A stretch of DNA of 64,000 nucleotides, from positions 124,001-188,000 of the forward strand of contig JAKFDI010000010.1 in assembly GCA_036676235.1 (NCBI GenBank). Reading direction: 5' to 3'. The notes under the pieces were generated by a model, which was not told the origin of the DNA, did not search any database, and saw nothing but the letters and a program-made list of their open reading frames with translations. The translations under genes and the position numbers were made by a program. The stretch's first letter is position 1. Every line of letters begins with the position of its first letter. This document shows, piece by piece, positions 16,647-25,717 of this stretch. This DNA is from JAKFDI01 sp036676235. GTDB lineage: Bacteria; Pseudomonadota; Gammaproteobacteria; Burkholderiales; Burkholderiaceae_C.

Positions 16647-17606
16647 TCACGCACGTTGGGTAAGTGCCGCGAGCGCAACGGCCGGCAGCCTTGCGTAGCT
16701 CAAGGGATCGAGCCTGAGATGTGCCGCCAGCAGCCCGAGCGGCGTGGATCGCCGGTGCCGGAGGCGGTGCAGAAGGTCACGTGCTACCGACTCGCGCAAT
16801 TGCGCGATGCTGGCGTCGACGGCCTCGCGCTGAGCTGGCGTGACGTCGAACAGCCGACCGATGGTCTTCCTGTAGCGCAACTCGTTATGCAGCCGCTCAA
16901 GATGCTGCGGCGTTCCCCAGCCGGCGCCGCTGTAGACATTCACGCCCCGCCCGCAGGTAGCCTCGATCTCGGAGGAAAAGGCAAACTTCGTAGAGCGTTT
17001 CGCCATGCCCATCCAGAACAAGTAGTCCTCGCCGGCCGAAGTGAATTCGGCGCGAAAGCGGTGGTCGCGAAGCCGGTCGAAGGCGTAGACAACCGTCGGG
17101 GTGCCAATTACGTTGCCGCGGATGATCTGATCGAACATGTCGCCCTGGTACGTATGTAGCGTTGCGTGCGATTCGATGGCGGGATGGTCGGCAGGGTGGA
17201 TACGCTGGGCTCGCGAGAAGGCGCCCTGGTTCTGCCCTAGCTGGAAGAAATCGCCAAAGAAGCAGTCATGGCCCGCCTGGAGGCACGTCACGGCCCGAGC
17301 CAGATGGTCGCTGGACCATGCATCGTCCGAGTCCAGAAAGGCGATGTAGCGAGTGTCTGGCGGCGCATGGTCCAGGGCCTTGTTGCGCGCTGACGCCGGG
17401 CCGCCATTGCGTTGCTTCACCAACGCGATCGTGCCGGGAAGCGGGCTCGCCGCAGTGATCTCGGGCTCGGGCGGGGCTGGCGACTCGTCGTCGACGACGA
17501 TCACATGCACCGGCAGCGCGCAGCCCCGCTGCTCGGCCACGCTGAGCAGTGCGCGGCGCAGAACGCCGCCTTCGCGTTGGAAGTAGGGAATGACGACGGT
17601 GATCAC
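16647..17606 (-). CDS. family 2 glycosyltransferase with GTG start
   Basis: The product has 319 residues. It begins with VITVVIPYFQREGGVLRRAL and has VIVVDDESPAPP for nucleotide binding and YIAFLDSDDAW carrying the DXD metal-binding motif, so a metal-dependent GT-A inverting enzyme is expected. The start is a GTG at 17606 that overlaps the upstream stop (GTGA), the normal coupling in this operon. An open frame reaching 17927 lies over the acyltransferase gene and reads as Arg/Ala-rich shadow. Sugar specificity cannot be told. Confidence 0.87.
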   Translation of the reverse strand: MITVVIPYFQREGGVLRRALLSVAEQRGCALPVHVIVVDDESPAPPEPEITAASPLPGTIALVKQRNGGPASARNKALDHAPPDTRYIAFLDSDDAWSSDHLARAVTCLQAGHDCFFGDFFQLGQNQGAFSRAQRIHPADHPAIESHATLHTYQGDMFDQIIRGNVIGTPTVVYAFDRLRDHRFRAEFTSAGEDYLFWMGMAKRSTKFAFSSEIEATCGRGVNVYSGAGWGTPQHLERLHNELRYRKTIGRLFDVTPAQREAVDASIAQLRESVARDLLHRLRHRRSTPLGLLAAHLRLDPLSYARLPAVALAALTQRA

Positions 17607-18736
17607 CGATCCACCTCGGCGGTGGGCTGTGCATCGGATGCCGGGATTGCGTCCGCCGCTCGCGCAGACGTGTTGTGACGCAGCCGAACCAACTGCTTCA
17701 CGATTGGCCAGCGATACGCCGTCAGGTGGTAGAGCGTGCGCTTGCGATCGGTGAGCTTGGCGTGCCAGTCCATCAGGCGGCCGTAGTACTCGATGCGCCG
17801 AATCGAGCCCTCGCTGAACATCGCCTGCAGTTCTTCTTCCCGCAGCAGAAAGGCCGGTGAAAAGAGCTTGATCGACTCGTCGTATGTGGTCTTGAGCACG
17901 ACCAGCACCCCGTTGCGAAGCAGGCACAGGTTGATGGCGACGCTGCGTTCGTCAAAGAGGTACTCGTACACGACCGCCTCGCCGTGGCGCGCCGCGTTTT
18001 CGAACAAGGCGCGATAGAAGCGCCCCTGGTCGTTGTCAGTGCCGATGGCCGTGCCCTCGGCTGCCTTCCAGCCGGCGCTTTCGAGCGCGCCGTAGCGTGC
18101 AAGGGCGGGCGCCATGTGCTCGGGCTGCGTCCACACGCGCATCGTCGTGGTGATGCCTTCCGCTGCCAGCTTGTTGCGCTGCTTGCGCATGTTCTGCCGC
18201 AGGTTCTTGCCTCGCGCGGCCCAGTACTGCTCGAAGCTGCCCTCGAGTTCGACCCAGCCGGTGTCGATGTAGTCGGCATGCGCACAGTTGGCGGTGTCCG
18301 CGCCGCGGGGCGCGAAGAGCGGATCGACCTGGGTGAGAGACACGGCAAGGCACAGGCCGAGCGGTCCCTTGACGAGGCTGCGCGCCAAGTCATCCGCACT
18401 CAGGTCTGGCTCTGCCACCCAGGCGCCGAGCGGAATCTGCGAGGGTTGGAGGGTTCGCCAGCGCAGCCGGCCGTCAGGCACGAGCAGCAGCATCGCTGCC
18501 ACGGCGTCGTTGCGCTGGCCGACGAGCAGCCGTTCGCGGCCGTCGCCGAACACCTCGAGTGCGATGCACAGGGCTTCGGCACCCAGAAAGGGAAGGTCGC
18601 CGCGCCGGGCGTTGAGCCGGTTCCATTGCAGGGACAGGCCCGCGTCGTCACGCAGGGCGCTCGCGGCGACGTTCTGCCAGTGCAGGCGAGGCGCGGCATT
18701 TGAGAGAGGCAGCGCAGCCTCGGCGGAGTCGTTCAT
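17603..18736 (-). CDS. GNAT/FemAB-like acyltransferase
   Basis: The product has 377 residues with the two-lobed layout of BioF2/FemAB-type acyltransferases. The first lobe binds the donor; the second has KNLRQNMRKQRNKL, YRALFENAAR, VAINLCLLRNG, LKTTYDESIKLFSPAFLL and a tail with IEYYGRLMDWHAKLTD. Proteins of this group acylate an amino sugar or amino acid. It sits between a DegT aminotransferase and glycosyltransferases, so N-acylation of a 4-amino sugar is a good hypothesis. FemAB-related proteins are known members of exosortase-A loci. The ATG at 18736 overlaps the aminotransferase stop (ATGA). Confidence 0.8.
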   Translation of the reverse strand: MNDSAEAALPLSNAAPRLHWQNVAASALRDDAGLSLQWNRLNARRGDLPFLGAEALCIALEVFGDGRERLLVGQRNDAVAAMLLLVPDGRLRWRTLQPSQIPLGAWVAEPDLSADDLARSLVKGPLGLCLAVSLTQVDPLFAPRGADTANCAHADYIDTGWVELEGSFEQYWAARGKNLRQNMRKQRNKLAAEGITTTMRVWTQPEHMAPALARYGALESAGWKAAEGTAIGTDNDQGRFYRALFENAARHGEAVVYEYLFDERSVAINLCLLRNGVLVVLKTTYDESIKLFSPAFLLREEELQAMFSEGSIRRIEYYGRLMDWHAKLTDRKRTLYHLTAYRWPIVKQLVRLRHNTSARAADAIPASDAQPTAEVDR

Positions 18737-19935
18737 TCGTGGTTCTCTGGAATCCGCATCATGTCGAGCAATGCGGCCGCGGTGCAGTCGACATCGGCAG
18801 CGCTCAGGTCCTGGTGGCACAGCAACTGCAGCACGTGGTGACTCCACAGCCGGCCGTGGTCATCGGGGAAGGTGGGCGTGCCGGGCCAGATGCGGTCCCA
18901 GCGGAAGACCGGAAGCCGTTGTTCCCGTGCTGCGGCGTAGATGCGTTCGGCGTCGTCGACCCACAGGGGGAAGACGTACGGCGCCGCGGCCGCCGGTGTT
19001 CCGGGCGCGAATACGGGCCGTGCGCCGGCCACGTGTGAAAATCGTTGGGCGTAGCGGGCGAAGTTCTCACGCCGCCTCGCGGCGATTCGCCCGCGCGGCA
19101 GCACGCGATTGAGCAGCAGCGATACGGCGAGTGGTGCGTCGGCGACGCGGCCCATGTCGCACGATGCCACCATGGCGTCCTCGGCGCTCACCGCGTCCGG
19201 AGGGCAGGCCGGTTCGGCCGCAACGGCCGAAACCGCGCGCTTCTTCAACCCGAACAACGGGCCGAGCAAGTGCTTGAGACCGCCGAGCCGGCCGTGTTCA
19301 ACCGACACTTCCAGCACGTCGGCCCATCCTTTCACCTGCGCCTTGACGCTCGGTGCGCGCAGATCAAGCGGAGCAATCGAGCGACTGGACGATGCCAGCA
19401 CGCCGGCCTCGGGAACGGGGAAGAACTTGGACACGCTGGCGGTCGCGAAGTCGCCCCAGTGGCCGACCGGGCGTTCGCCCGCCTCGCCGAAGAAGCAGTG
19501 CGCGCAGTCTTCGATCAGCGCAACCTCGTGTCGGTCGCACCACTGGCGCACCTCGCCCAGCGAGCGGCCCAACCCGAAATAGTGAGCGACGATGATGCCG
19601 CGGGCTTCGCGTGCCGTTCGAGCATCCACCGCATCGAGATTAGGCAGCCCGTCGGCACGAATGCCGAAGAAGACGGGCGACAGCCCTGCCTGCACGATCG
19701 GCGCCACCATCGTTGGGCAGTGATAGGTCGGCACCAGGATCGGGCTGCCGGCCGGAAGATGCAACTGGCACAGCGCCTGGTACAGCGCGGCGCGGCCGCT
19801 GGTGGTGAAGACCTTGTGGCGTACATCATCGACACAGCTGCTGTGAAGCGGCATCGAGCGCCTGAAGCTCGACCAGTCGAGCACGGGTGCGCGAGGAAAC
19901 GGGGCGCGATGTGTCGCGGTGGATGAAAGCGCCAA
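18733..19935 (-). CDS. DegT/DnrJ/EryC1/StrS aminotransferase
   Basis: The product has 400 residues from a TTG start. VFTTSGRAALYQAL forms the PLP phosphate site, LIEDCAHCFFG holds the PLP-ring Asp, and ASVSKFFPVPEAG carries the Schiff-base lysine in an SxSKxxP context. The family makes amino sugars from keto-sugar nucleotides. The TTG at 19935 is preceded by AGGAG at a seven-base distance; the open frame to 20025 runs into the preceding gene. The product amino sugar is probably acylated by the downstream FemAB-like enzyme. Confidence 0.85.
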   Translation of the reverse strand: MALSSTATHRAPFPRAPVLDWSSFRRSMPLHSSCVDDVRHKVFTTSGRAALYQALCQLHLPAGSPILVPTYHCPTMVAPIVQAGLSPVFFGIRADGLPNLDAVDARTAREARGIIVAHYFGLGRSLGEVRQWCDRHEVALIEDCAHCFFGEAGERPVGHWGDFATASVSKFFPVPEAGVLASSSRSIAPLDLRAPSVKAQVKGWADVLEVSVEHGRLGGLKHLLGPLFGLKKRAVSAVAAEPACPPDAVSAEDAMVASCDMGRVADAPLAVSLLLNRVLPRGRIAARRRENFARYAQRFSHVAGARPVFAPGTPAAAAPYVFPLWVDDAERIYAAAREQRLPVFRWDRIWPGTPTFPDDHGRLWSHHVLQLLCHQDLSAADVDCTAAALLDMMRIPENHE

Positions 19936-19942
19936 GCGATGA

Positions 19943-19947
19943 CTCCT
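19943..19947 (-). promoter_or_regulatory. Shine-Dalgarno AGGAG that decides a TTG start
   Basis: On the minus strand AGGAG lies seven bases before the TTG at 19935. It is the best ribosome-binding site near this start and sets the N-terminus of the DegT aminotransferase. Confidence 0.7.
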
Positions 19948-19951
19948 GGGC

Positions 19952-20665
19952 TTAACGCGGTGCAGCGCTGGCGGCCGCAGCAGGGGCGCTGGCCGCAGGC
20001 GCTGCCATGCCGGGCTCCGGCTCACGCCAGTGGCCGGCTGCCTGCAGTCGCGTCTTCAGTTCCGTGCGCGGAAAACCGAGAGCATATGCACGGTGCGCCT
20101 GACGCAGCGCGTTTTCATAGTTCTTGCCGTCGAGATAGACGAGGCCGATGTTGTAGTGGGTGAAGGCGTCGTCCTTGGCGTCGATGGACGCCTGGTGCAA
20201 TTGCGCGTTCGCTTCCTTGTCGCGGCCTTGCTTCTGCAGGAAGGTCGCGTACAGCATGCGCGCGATGGTGTCGTCGGGCTGGAAGCGGACGGCCCGCACA
20301 AAATAGCACTCGATCGGGTAGCGCACGTCGAGCGGCTGCGGCGACTTCATTCGCTCGCCGTAGCGCATCATCGAAACGAGGGCGCGGTGGTGGTTGGGGA
20401 ATGCGCGCAGTGTGTAGTCGAGGTCACCGCCCACGCGGCCGCTGCTGCCACGCACCAGTGCCTCCACGGTTGGCGTGAAGTGCGCGCTCTCGACGAGATG
20501 CAACTGCTGCCCGCGTTCGATGCGGTAGTCGTAGGGCCCGAACGCATTCGCGAGGGGGCCGCAGGCCTCGGTCGCAGGCTGAGCGAAGGTTGTCGAGGCG
20601 CAGCACAAGGCCATCGCCGTAAGCATGCACGTCGATGCGGCGGATACAGCCCGAGAGAACACCAT
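19952..20665 (-). CDS. exported tetratricopeptide-like protein
   Basis: The product has 237 residues. A signal peptide (about residues 1-28, ending TTFAQPA) is followed by a mostly helical region with TPR-like units, the clearest being DAFTHYNIGLVYLDGKNYEN and the helix before it (TIARMLYATFLQKQGRDKEA). The C-terminus is a low-complexity Ala/Pro tail. The product should be periplasmic or surface-exposed. Its stop precedes the aminotransferase TTG by 16 bases, and its ATG follows the hydrolase 1 stop by three. A scaffold role in polysaccharide export is inference; no enzyme motif is seen. Confidence 0.75.
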   Translation of the reverse strand: MVFSRAVSAASTCMLTAMALCCASTTFAQPATEACGPLANAFGPYDYRIERGQQLHLVESAHFTPTVEALVRGSSGRVGGDLDYTLRAFPNHHRALVSMMRYGERMKSPQPLDVRYPIECYFVRAVRFQPDDTIARMLYATFLQKQGRDKEANAQLHQASIDAKDDAFTHYNIGLVYLDGKNYENALRQAHRAYALGFPRTELKTRLQAAGHWREPEPGMAAPAASAPAAAASAAPR

Positions 20666-20668
20666 GCG

Positions 20669-21547
20669 TCAGCTTCCCGTTGCCAAGCGTTGATTCCGCA
20701 GCCATTCGATCGTCAGCCGTTCGGCCGCCAGACGCGAGGCCTCGTCCGAAAAGGTGTGGTCGGCGTTGTCCACGGTATGGCGGCGCACGCGCGGTTGCGC
20801 TAGGAGCGTGCGCCAGGTCTTGTCGGCGCCGGCTTGCTCGATGAATTCCTTGGCGGTGTAGTCGTCGCCGCTCAGGATCAGCAGGATGCGTCCACCCGCG
20901 TGTTGCCAGCCGCGCGCCATGCGCTGGCGAAAGTCGGCCGGCGGCGCGTCGTTGTCAGCAGCATGCGAAATCGACGTGCGGGTTGCCGCGCGAATCTTCC
21001 GGCCCAACTCCTTTAACGCGCCGAATGCCACCTGCCCGCGCAACAGCTTGGCCCAGAACTGCACCGAAACTAGGCGCTGTGTGTAGTAGTGCTTCAGCTG
21101 AGTGGACGCAAGTGTCGCTTCGGAGCGCACCCAAGGGTTGAGCGCGCAGACGCCCCGGACGCGGGGATCGCGCGTGTCGTCGCAGTACATCAGCGCGGCC
21201 GAGGCGCCGTCGCACAAGCCCCATAGCACCACGTGCCGCACTTCGGGCAGGCGCTGCTGCAAGGCGTCGATGGCGCAGGCGATGTCGTCGCTCGCTTGCT
21301 CGAAGTCTTGCGCGTCGCCGCGGCTGTCGCCCATGCCGCGGTAGTCAAAGCGCAGCGCCGGGTAGCCCGCGCCGGCGAGCGCGCGGGCGAGCAGGACGAA
21401 CTGGCGATGGCTGCCGGCGCGGTACTGGGGGCCGCCGACAACGACCACCACGGCGGTATCGCCGCCCGGTGCGGGATGAAGAATGCCGACCAGCGGCTCG
21501 CCGCGGCAGTCGAACATGAGTGCTTCTTCCACGGCCGAGGGGTTCAT
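20669..21547 (-). CDS. exosortase A system-associated hydrolase 1
   Basis: The product has 292 residues and an alpha/beta-hydrolase fold. The strand-loop VVVVVGGPQYRAGSHRQF, LRFDYRGMGDS and the nucleophile elbow GLCDG (Cys112) are visible, with DNADHTFSDEA supplying the likely catalytic His. The elbow carries cysteine instead of serine, as in dienelactone-hydrolase-type enzymes. The sequence and its pairing with a second hydrolase match the exosortase-A-associated hydrolase 1 family. The substrate is unknown; release or transfer of an acyl group handled by the adjacent carrier protein is a possibility. The ATG at 21547 overlaps the hydrolase 2 stop. Confidence 0.85.
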   Translation of the reverse strand: MNPSAVEEALMFDCRGEPLVGILHPAPGGDTAVVVVVGGPQYRAGSHRQFVLLARALAGAGYPALRFDYRGMGDSRGDAQDFEQASDDIACAIDALQQRLPEVRHVVLWGLCDGASAALMYCDDTRDPRVRGVCALNPWVRSEATLASTQLKHYYTQRLVSVQFWAKLLRGQVAFGALKELGRKIRAATRTSISHAADNDAPPADFRQRMARGWQHAGGRILLILSGDDYTAKEFIEQAGADKTWRTLLAQPRVRRHTVDNADHTFSDEASRLAAERLTIEWLRNQRLATGS

Positions 21548-22371
21548 GCCTTCACCGTCTGTTCGAGTGCGGTGAGGCTCGCGTCGATCAGCGCCGGCGC
21601 TTCCTCGATCTCGGTGGCCTGCCAGAAGCCGGATCCGTTCACGACCTGGCTGCGAATGGTGCAGCCGGCCTGTTTCCACTGTTCGAGTTTCGCGAGCGAG
21701 GCGGGCAGGGGCGATGCCGGCGCGCGCGTGGAAAGCTCGATCCATTCGAGCTGCCGCACATGACTGGAAGGCGGCAAAGACGCTTCTTCGAGACTCGAGG
21801 CCAGGGCGGCATGCAAGCGATAGCCGGCCACGTCTACGGACTGGCCTGCAGCCAGTCGCGCGCGCAAGGACTCCATGGCGCCTTTGGCCTGGCCGCCGAG
21901 CATGTCGCTCGCGAGTTTGAGGCGCAGGAACTGCTGCAGCACCAGCTTGCCGGATGTGGCGGGTTGCCAGAAGAGCAGACCGGTCGTGTCGGGCAGGTGA
22001 CGCGCCGCATCCGCGGCGAGCAGACAGCCGGCACGCAAGCCCCACAACCATAGCCGCGCCTGAGTGCGCGACTGGAGCCAGTGGCTGGCCTGCACGATGT
22101 CGTTCACCCAGTCGGTCCACCGCGCATCACCAAAGTCACCACTGCTGTCCCCACACCCCAGCAGATCGATCTGCAGCACTGCATGCCCCGCCTGCGCGAA
22201 GGCGCGCGACTGCAGGGCTGCCATGCGGCGCGACTTGTTCATCTCTTCGGCGAAGGGATGCACGTAGACGATCGCGCTGCGCGCGGCTTCGCCCTGCGCC
22301 GGGTGGTACAGGCAGAAGCGCTGGCCGCCCGCGGGGCCGTCGGAGGGGAGGAAGAAGGCTTGCGTGTTCAC
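21544..22371 (-). CDS. exosortase A system-associated hydrolase 2
   Basis: The product has 275 residues, with a degenerate alpha/beta-hydrolase fold. IVYVHPFAEEMNKSRRM and LQIDLLGCGDSSGDF are well kept. The expected nucleophile elbow reads GLRAG (111-115), with arginine at the position of the catalytic residue, so normal serine-hydrolase chemistry is not expected. The family always occurs with hydrolase 1 in exosortase-A loci and may act as a partner subunit or binding protein. It starts 45 bases after the acyl carrier protein gene. Confidence 0.85.
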   Translation of the reverse strand: MNTQAFFLPSDGPAGGQRFCLYHPAQGEAARSAIVYVHPFAEEMNKSRRMAALQSRAFAQAGHAVLQIDLLGCGDSSGDFGDARWTDWVNDIVQASHWLQSRTQARLWLWGLRAGCLLAADAARHLPDTTGLLFWQPATSGKLVLQQFLRLKLASDMLGGQAKGAMESLRARLAAGQSVDVAGYRLHAALASSLEEASLPPSSHVRQLEWIELSTRAPASPLPASLAKLEQWKQAGCTIRSQVVNGSGFWQATEIEEAPALIDASLTALEQTVKA

Positions 22372-22416
22372 GGCGTTAGACGAGAGCCGGCGAGCGGTAC
22401 GCGCCGCACTCGCCGC

Positions 22417-22680
22417 TCAGGCAGTGGCCGCACGACCGAGTTGGCCACTCACGAAATCGGCCAGCGCACCCACGGTCGCAAACGTCTCGCCGTCGATGTC
22501 GCCGTCGTCGATGAGGATGCCGAACTGCTCTTCGATGGTGGTGATGAGCGAGACAACGGCCATCGAATCGAACTCCGGTATGGCGCCGATGAGGTGGGTG
22601 TCGCGGGTGAAGGAGGCGCCACGTCCGTTGAGGCTCAGCACTTCATCGAGCACTCGAACGACTTCTTTCGTGACATCCAT
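22417..22680 (-). CDS. acyl carrier protein of the exosortase A locus
   Basis: The product has 87 residues, with the four-helix acyl-carrier fold and the 4'-phosphopantetheine attachment site in PEFDSMAVVSLI (Ser39). It is not the fatty-acid-synthesis AcpP, which carries DSLD and lies with fab genes. It opens the long minus operon and faces the acyl-CoA ligase across a 188-base divergent region. The likely role is to carry an acyl or amino-acyl group activated by the ligase, for use by the acyltransferase or hydrolases. The partner is inferred from context. Confidence 0.88.
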   Translation of the reverse strand: MDVTKEVVRVLDEVLSLNGRGASFTRDTHLIGAIPEFDSMAVVSLITTIEEQFGILIDDGDIDGETFATVGALADFVSGQLGRAATA

Positions 22681-22868
22681 TCCCGACCTCCGGTTGTGAC
22701 AACTCGTGAGCGGGCGATTCTAGGTTCGGTGTCCGCGAATCGGCACCCTAGCGCGTGACGTACGCCGCGATTCGCGGCCCTTCCCCCTCCATCGTGGGGG
22801 AGGGGGCCGAGGCCTGTTGCATCCCCATGGGATACTTTTTGACAACTCTCGCCTCCGCGTCGGCCCGC

Positions 22869-24464
22869 ATGCCTGAATCGACTCTGCTGTTCGAACTGAT
22901 CACCCATGCGGCGCAGCGCACGCCCGGCGCGTCGGCGGTGACGGCGGGGCGCGAATCGCTGAGCTACGAGGCACTTGCGACCGATGTGGCGGGGTTCGCT
23001 TCGGGGCTTCTCGCGCTCGGGCTGCAGCGCGGCGAGCGGGTCGGCATCTATCTCGAGAAGCGCTTCGAGACGGTGGTGTCGAGCTTCGGCGCGCCAGCCG
23101 CGGGCGGTGTGTTCGTGCCGCTGAACCCGCTGCTGAAGCCCGAGCAGGTGGGTTACATCCTGCGCGACTGCAATGTGCGCGTGCTGGTCACGTCGCCGGA
23201 GCGCTTGTCGCTGCTGAGCGAGGTGCTCGGGCAGTGCCCCGATCTGCGCGGCGTGGTGGTTTGCGGCGAAACGTTGGTCGCGCCCGCGCTGCCTGGGCTG
23301 TCGGTCACCGCGTGGGGCGATCTGCTAGGCGCACCGCGGCGGCCGGGCCACCGCGTCATCGATGTCGACATGGCGGCCATCCTCTACACCTCGGGCAGCA
23401 CCGGCAAGCCGAAGGGTGTGGTGCTGTCGCACCGCAACATGGTGGCGGGGGCGAAGAGCGTCGCGTCGTACCTTGATAACACGGCCGACGACACGCTGCT
23501 GGCGGCGCTGCCCTTGTCGTTCGACGCCGGCTTCAGCCAGCTCACGACGGCCTTCCACGCCGGCGCGCGTGTGGTGCTGCTCAACTATCTGCTGCCGCGA
23601 GACGTGCTCAAGGCAATGGAGAGGGAGCAGGTCACGGGGCTCACGGCGGTGCCGCCGCTCTACATCCAGCTCGCGCAACTCGAATGGCCCGAGGCGGTGA
23701 AGGGCTCGCTGCGCTATTTCGCCAACACCGGCGGGCGCATGCCGCGCGAGACGCTGAACCTGTTGCGTGCGCAGTTGCCCAAGTCGCAGCCCTACCTGAT
23801 GTACGGGCTGACCGAGGCCTTCCGCTCTACTTATCTGCCCCCCACGGAGGTAGACCGCCGGCCGGATTCGATCGGCAAGGCAATTCCCAATGCGGAGATT
23901 CTGGTGCTGCGCGAAGACGGCACGCCGTGCGGGCCGGATGAACCGGGCGAACTCGTGCACCGCGGCGCGCTGGTCGGCATGGGTTACTGGAACGATGCCG
24001 GGAAGACAGCCGAGCGCTACAAGCCGCTGCCGGCCGGCGCGCCGGGGCGCGAGGGCGGTCTGCAGTTGCCCGAGATCGCGGTGTTCTCGGGCGACACAGT
24101 GCGGCAGGACGCTGAAGGCTTTCTGTACTTCATCGGCCGGCGCGACGAGATGATGAAGACCTCGGGCTACCGCGTGAGCCCGACGGAAGTGGAAGAGGTG
24201 CTGTATGCCACCCGGCTGGTGGGCGAGTGCGTCGCGTTCGGCGTGGACCATCCGACGCTCGGGCAGGCAATCCAGGTGATCGCCACCGCACCCGCCGAAG
24301 GCGTTCTGGACGTGGCGGCGCTGCTAGGCGAATGCCGGGCGCGCATGCCGGCCTACATGGTGCCCGCGGGTGTGGAGGTGGTTGCCGGGCCGCTGCCTCG
24401 CAACCCGAACGGCAAGATCGATCGAAAGTTGTTGTCCACGCAGTGGGCGGAGCGCACGCAATGA
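22869..24464 (+). CDS. acyl-CoA ligase (AMP-forming), exosortase A system-associated
   Basis: The product has 531 residues. The AMP/ATP-binding motif is ILYTSGSTGKPKGVV at about 171-185, followed by LMYGLTEAF, FIGRRDEMMKTSGYRVSPTE and the C-terminal catalytic lysine in NPNGKIDRKLL. This is a full-length ANL enzyme matching the ligase always found with the two hydrolases and the PLP decarboxylase in exosortase-A systems. The ATG at 22869 (MPESTLLFELI) gives a normal family N-terminus; the frame to 22755 adds unrelated residues. The stop overlaps the decarboxylase start (ATGA). The natural acid is unknown. Confidence 0.9.
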   Translation: MPESTLLFELITHAAQRTPGASAVTAGRESLSYEALATDVAGFASGLLALGLQRGERVGIYLEKRFETVVSSFGAPAAGGVFVPLNPLLKPEQVGYILRDCNVRVLVTSPERLSLLSEVLGQCPDLRGVVVCGETLVAPALPGLSVTAWGDLLGAPRRPGHRVIDVDMAAILYTSGSTGKPKGVVLSHRNMVAGAKSVASYLDNTADDTLLAALPLSFDAGFSQLTTAFHAGARVVLLNYLLPRDVLKAMEREQVTGLTAVPPLYIQLAQLEWPEAVKGSLRYFANTGGRMPRETLNLLRAQLPKSQPYLMYGLTEAFRSTYLPPTEVDRRPDSIGKAIPNAEILVLREDGTPCGPDEPGELVHRGALVGMGYWNDAGKTAERYKPLPAGAPGREGGLQLPEIAVFSGDTVRQDAEGFLYFIGRRDEMMKTSGYRVSPTEVEEVLYATRLVGECVAFGVDHPTLGQAIQVIATAPAEGVLDVAALLGECRARMPAYMVPAGVEVVAGPLPRNPNGKIDRKLLSTQWAERTQ

Positions 24465-25717
24465 ATTCCCCGACCGAACTGCCGGCCGCCAGACGTGCGC
24501 CCGAACATGCGCCGATGGATCAGTGGCCGCAGCGCGACGGCGAACTGCTCATCGGCGGCCAGCCTCTGTCTCTTCTGGCCGAACGGGTCGGGCGCACGCC
24601 GTTCTATGCCTGCGACCGGGCCTTGCTGCGTGCGCGCGTGGCCGAACTGCGCGCCGCGCTGCCGGCCGGCGTGAAGCTGCACTACGCGATGAAGGCCAAC
24701 CCGATGCCGGCGCTGGTGGGCTTCATGGCTCGCCAAGTCGACGGCATCGACGTGGCGTCGGCGGGTGAGCTGAAAGTGGCGCTGGATGCCGGCGCCGATC
24801 CGGCCGAGATCAGCTTCGCGGGGCCCGGCAAGACAGCGGCCGAACTGCGGCAGGCGGTCGCCTCGCGTGTGCTGGTGAACGTCGAGTCGATGCGTGAAGT
24901 GCGGCTGCTGGAGGGCATTTCGCGTGAGCTGGGCGTGCCGGCGCGTGTGGCCGTGCGCGTGAACCCGGATTTCGAGCTCAAGGGCTCGGGCATGAAGATG
25001 GGCGGCGGGCCGAAGCAGTTCGGCGTGGATGTGGAGCAGATGCCGGAACTGCTGGCCGCCGTCAGTGCGGCGGGGCTGGCGTTTGAGGGCTTTCATCTGT
25101 TCGCCGGCTCGCAGAACCTTCGGGCCGAATCGATCTGCGAGGCGCAGCAGAAGTCGTACGAGCTGGCCCTGCGGCTGGCGGCGCTGGCGCCGGAGCCGGT
25201 GCGCTTCCTGAACCTGGGCGGTGGTTTCGGCATTCCGTATTTCCCCGGCGAGCAGCGGCTCGACCTGCGCCCGATCGGCGACAACCTGGCGGCCTTGGCC
25301 GAGCGGGCACGGCGCGATTTGCCCGAGGCGGCCATCGTGATCGAACTCGGCCGCTACCTGGTCGGCGAGGCGGGCGTGTATGTGGCGCGCGTGCTCGATC
25401 GCAAGGTCTCGCGCGGGCAGGTGTTCCTCGTCACGGACGGCGGGCTGCACCATCACCTGTCGGCCTCGGGCAACTTCGGGCAGGTGGTGCGCAAGAACTA
25501 TCCGGTCACCGTGGGCAACCGGCTCGATGCGGCGCGAGAGGTCGCTTCGGCAGTCGGCCCGCTGTGCACGCCGCTGGATCTGCTGGCCGATCGCATGCCG
25601 TTGCCGGTGGCCGAGCCGGGCGATCTGGTGGTCGTGTTCCAGTCGGGCGCCTACGGTGCGAGCGCCAGCCCGCAGGCGTTCCTGGGCCACCCGGCTTGCA
25701 CCGAAGTGCTCGTCTAG
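24461..25717 (+). CDS. PLP-dependent decarboxylase, exosortase A system-associated
   Basis: The product has 418 residues of the alanine-racemase-like fold III family (Orn/DAP/Arg decarboxylases). Lys78 in LHYAMKANP forms the Schiff base, FHLFAGSQ and LNLGGGFGIPYF bind PLP phosphate, and GDLVVVFQSGAYGASASPQ closes the C-terminal barrel. It probably decarboxylates a basic or diamino acid to give an amine or polyamine-like unit, possibly attached to the polymer or to a carrier protein. This family and the preceding ligase are paired in exosortase-A loci. The substrate is not determinable here. Confidence 0.9.
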   Translation: MNSPTELPAARRAPEHAPMDQWPQRDGELLIGGQPLSLLAERVGRTPFYACDRALLRARVAELRAALPAGVKLHYAMKANPMPALVGFMARQVDGIDVASAGELKVALDAGADPAEISFAGPGKTAAELRQAVASRVLVNVESMREVRLLEGISRELGVPARVAVRVNPDFELKGSGMKMGGGPKQFGVDVEQMPELLAAVSAAGLAFEGFHLFAGSQNLRAESICEAQQKSYELALRLAALAPEPVRFLNLGGGFGIPYFPGEQRLDLRPIGDNLAALAERARRDLPEAAIVIELGRYLVGEAGVYVARVLDRKVSRGQVFLVTDGGLHHHLSASGNFGQVVRKNYPVTVGNRLDAAREVASAVGPLCTPLDLLADRMPLPVAEPGDLVVVFQSGAYGASASPQAFLGHPACTEVLV

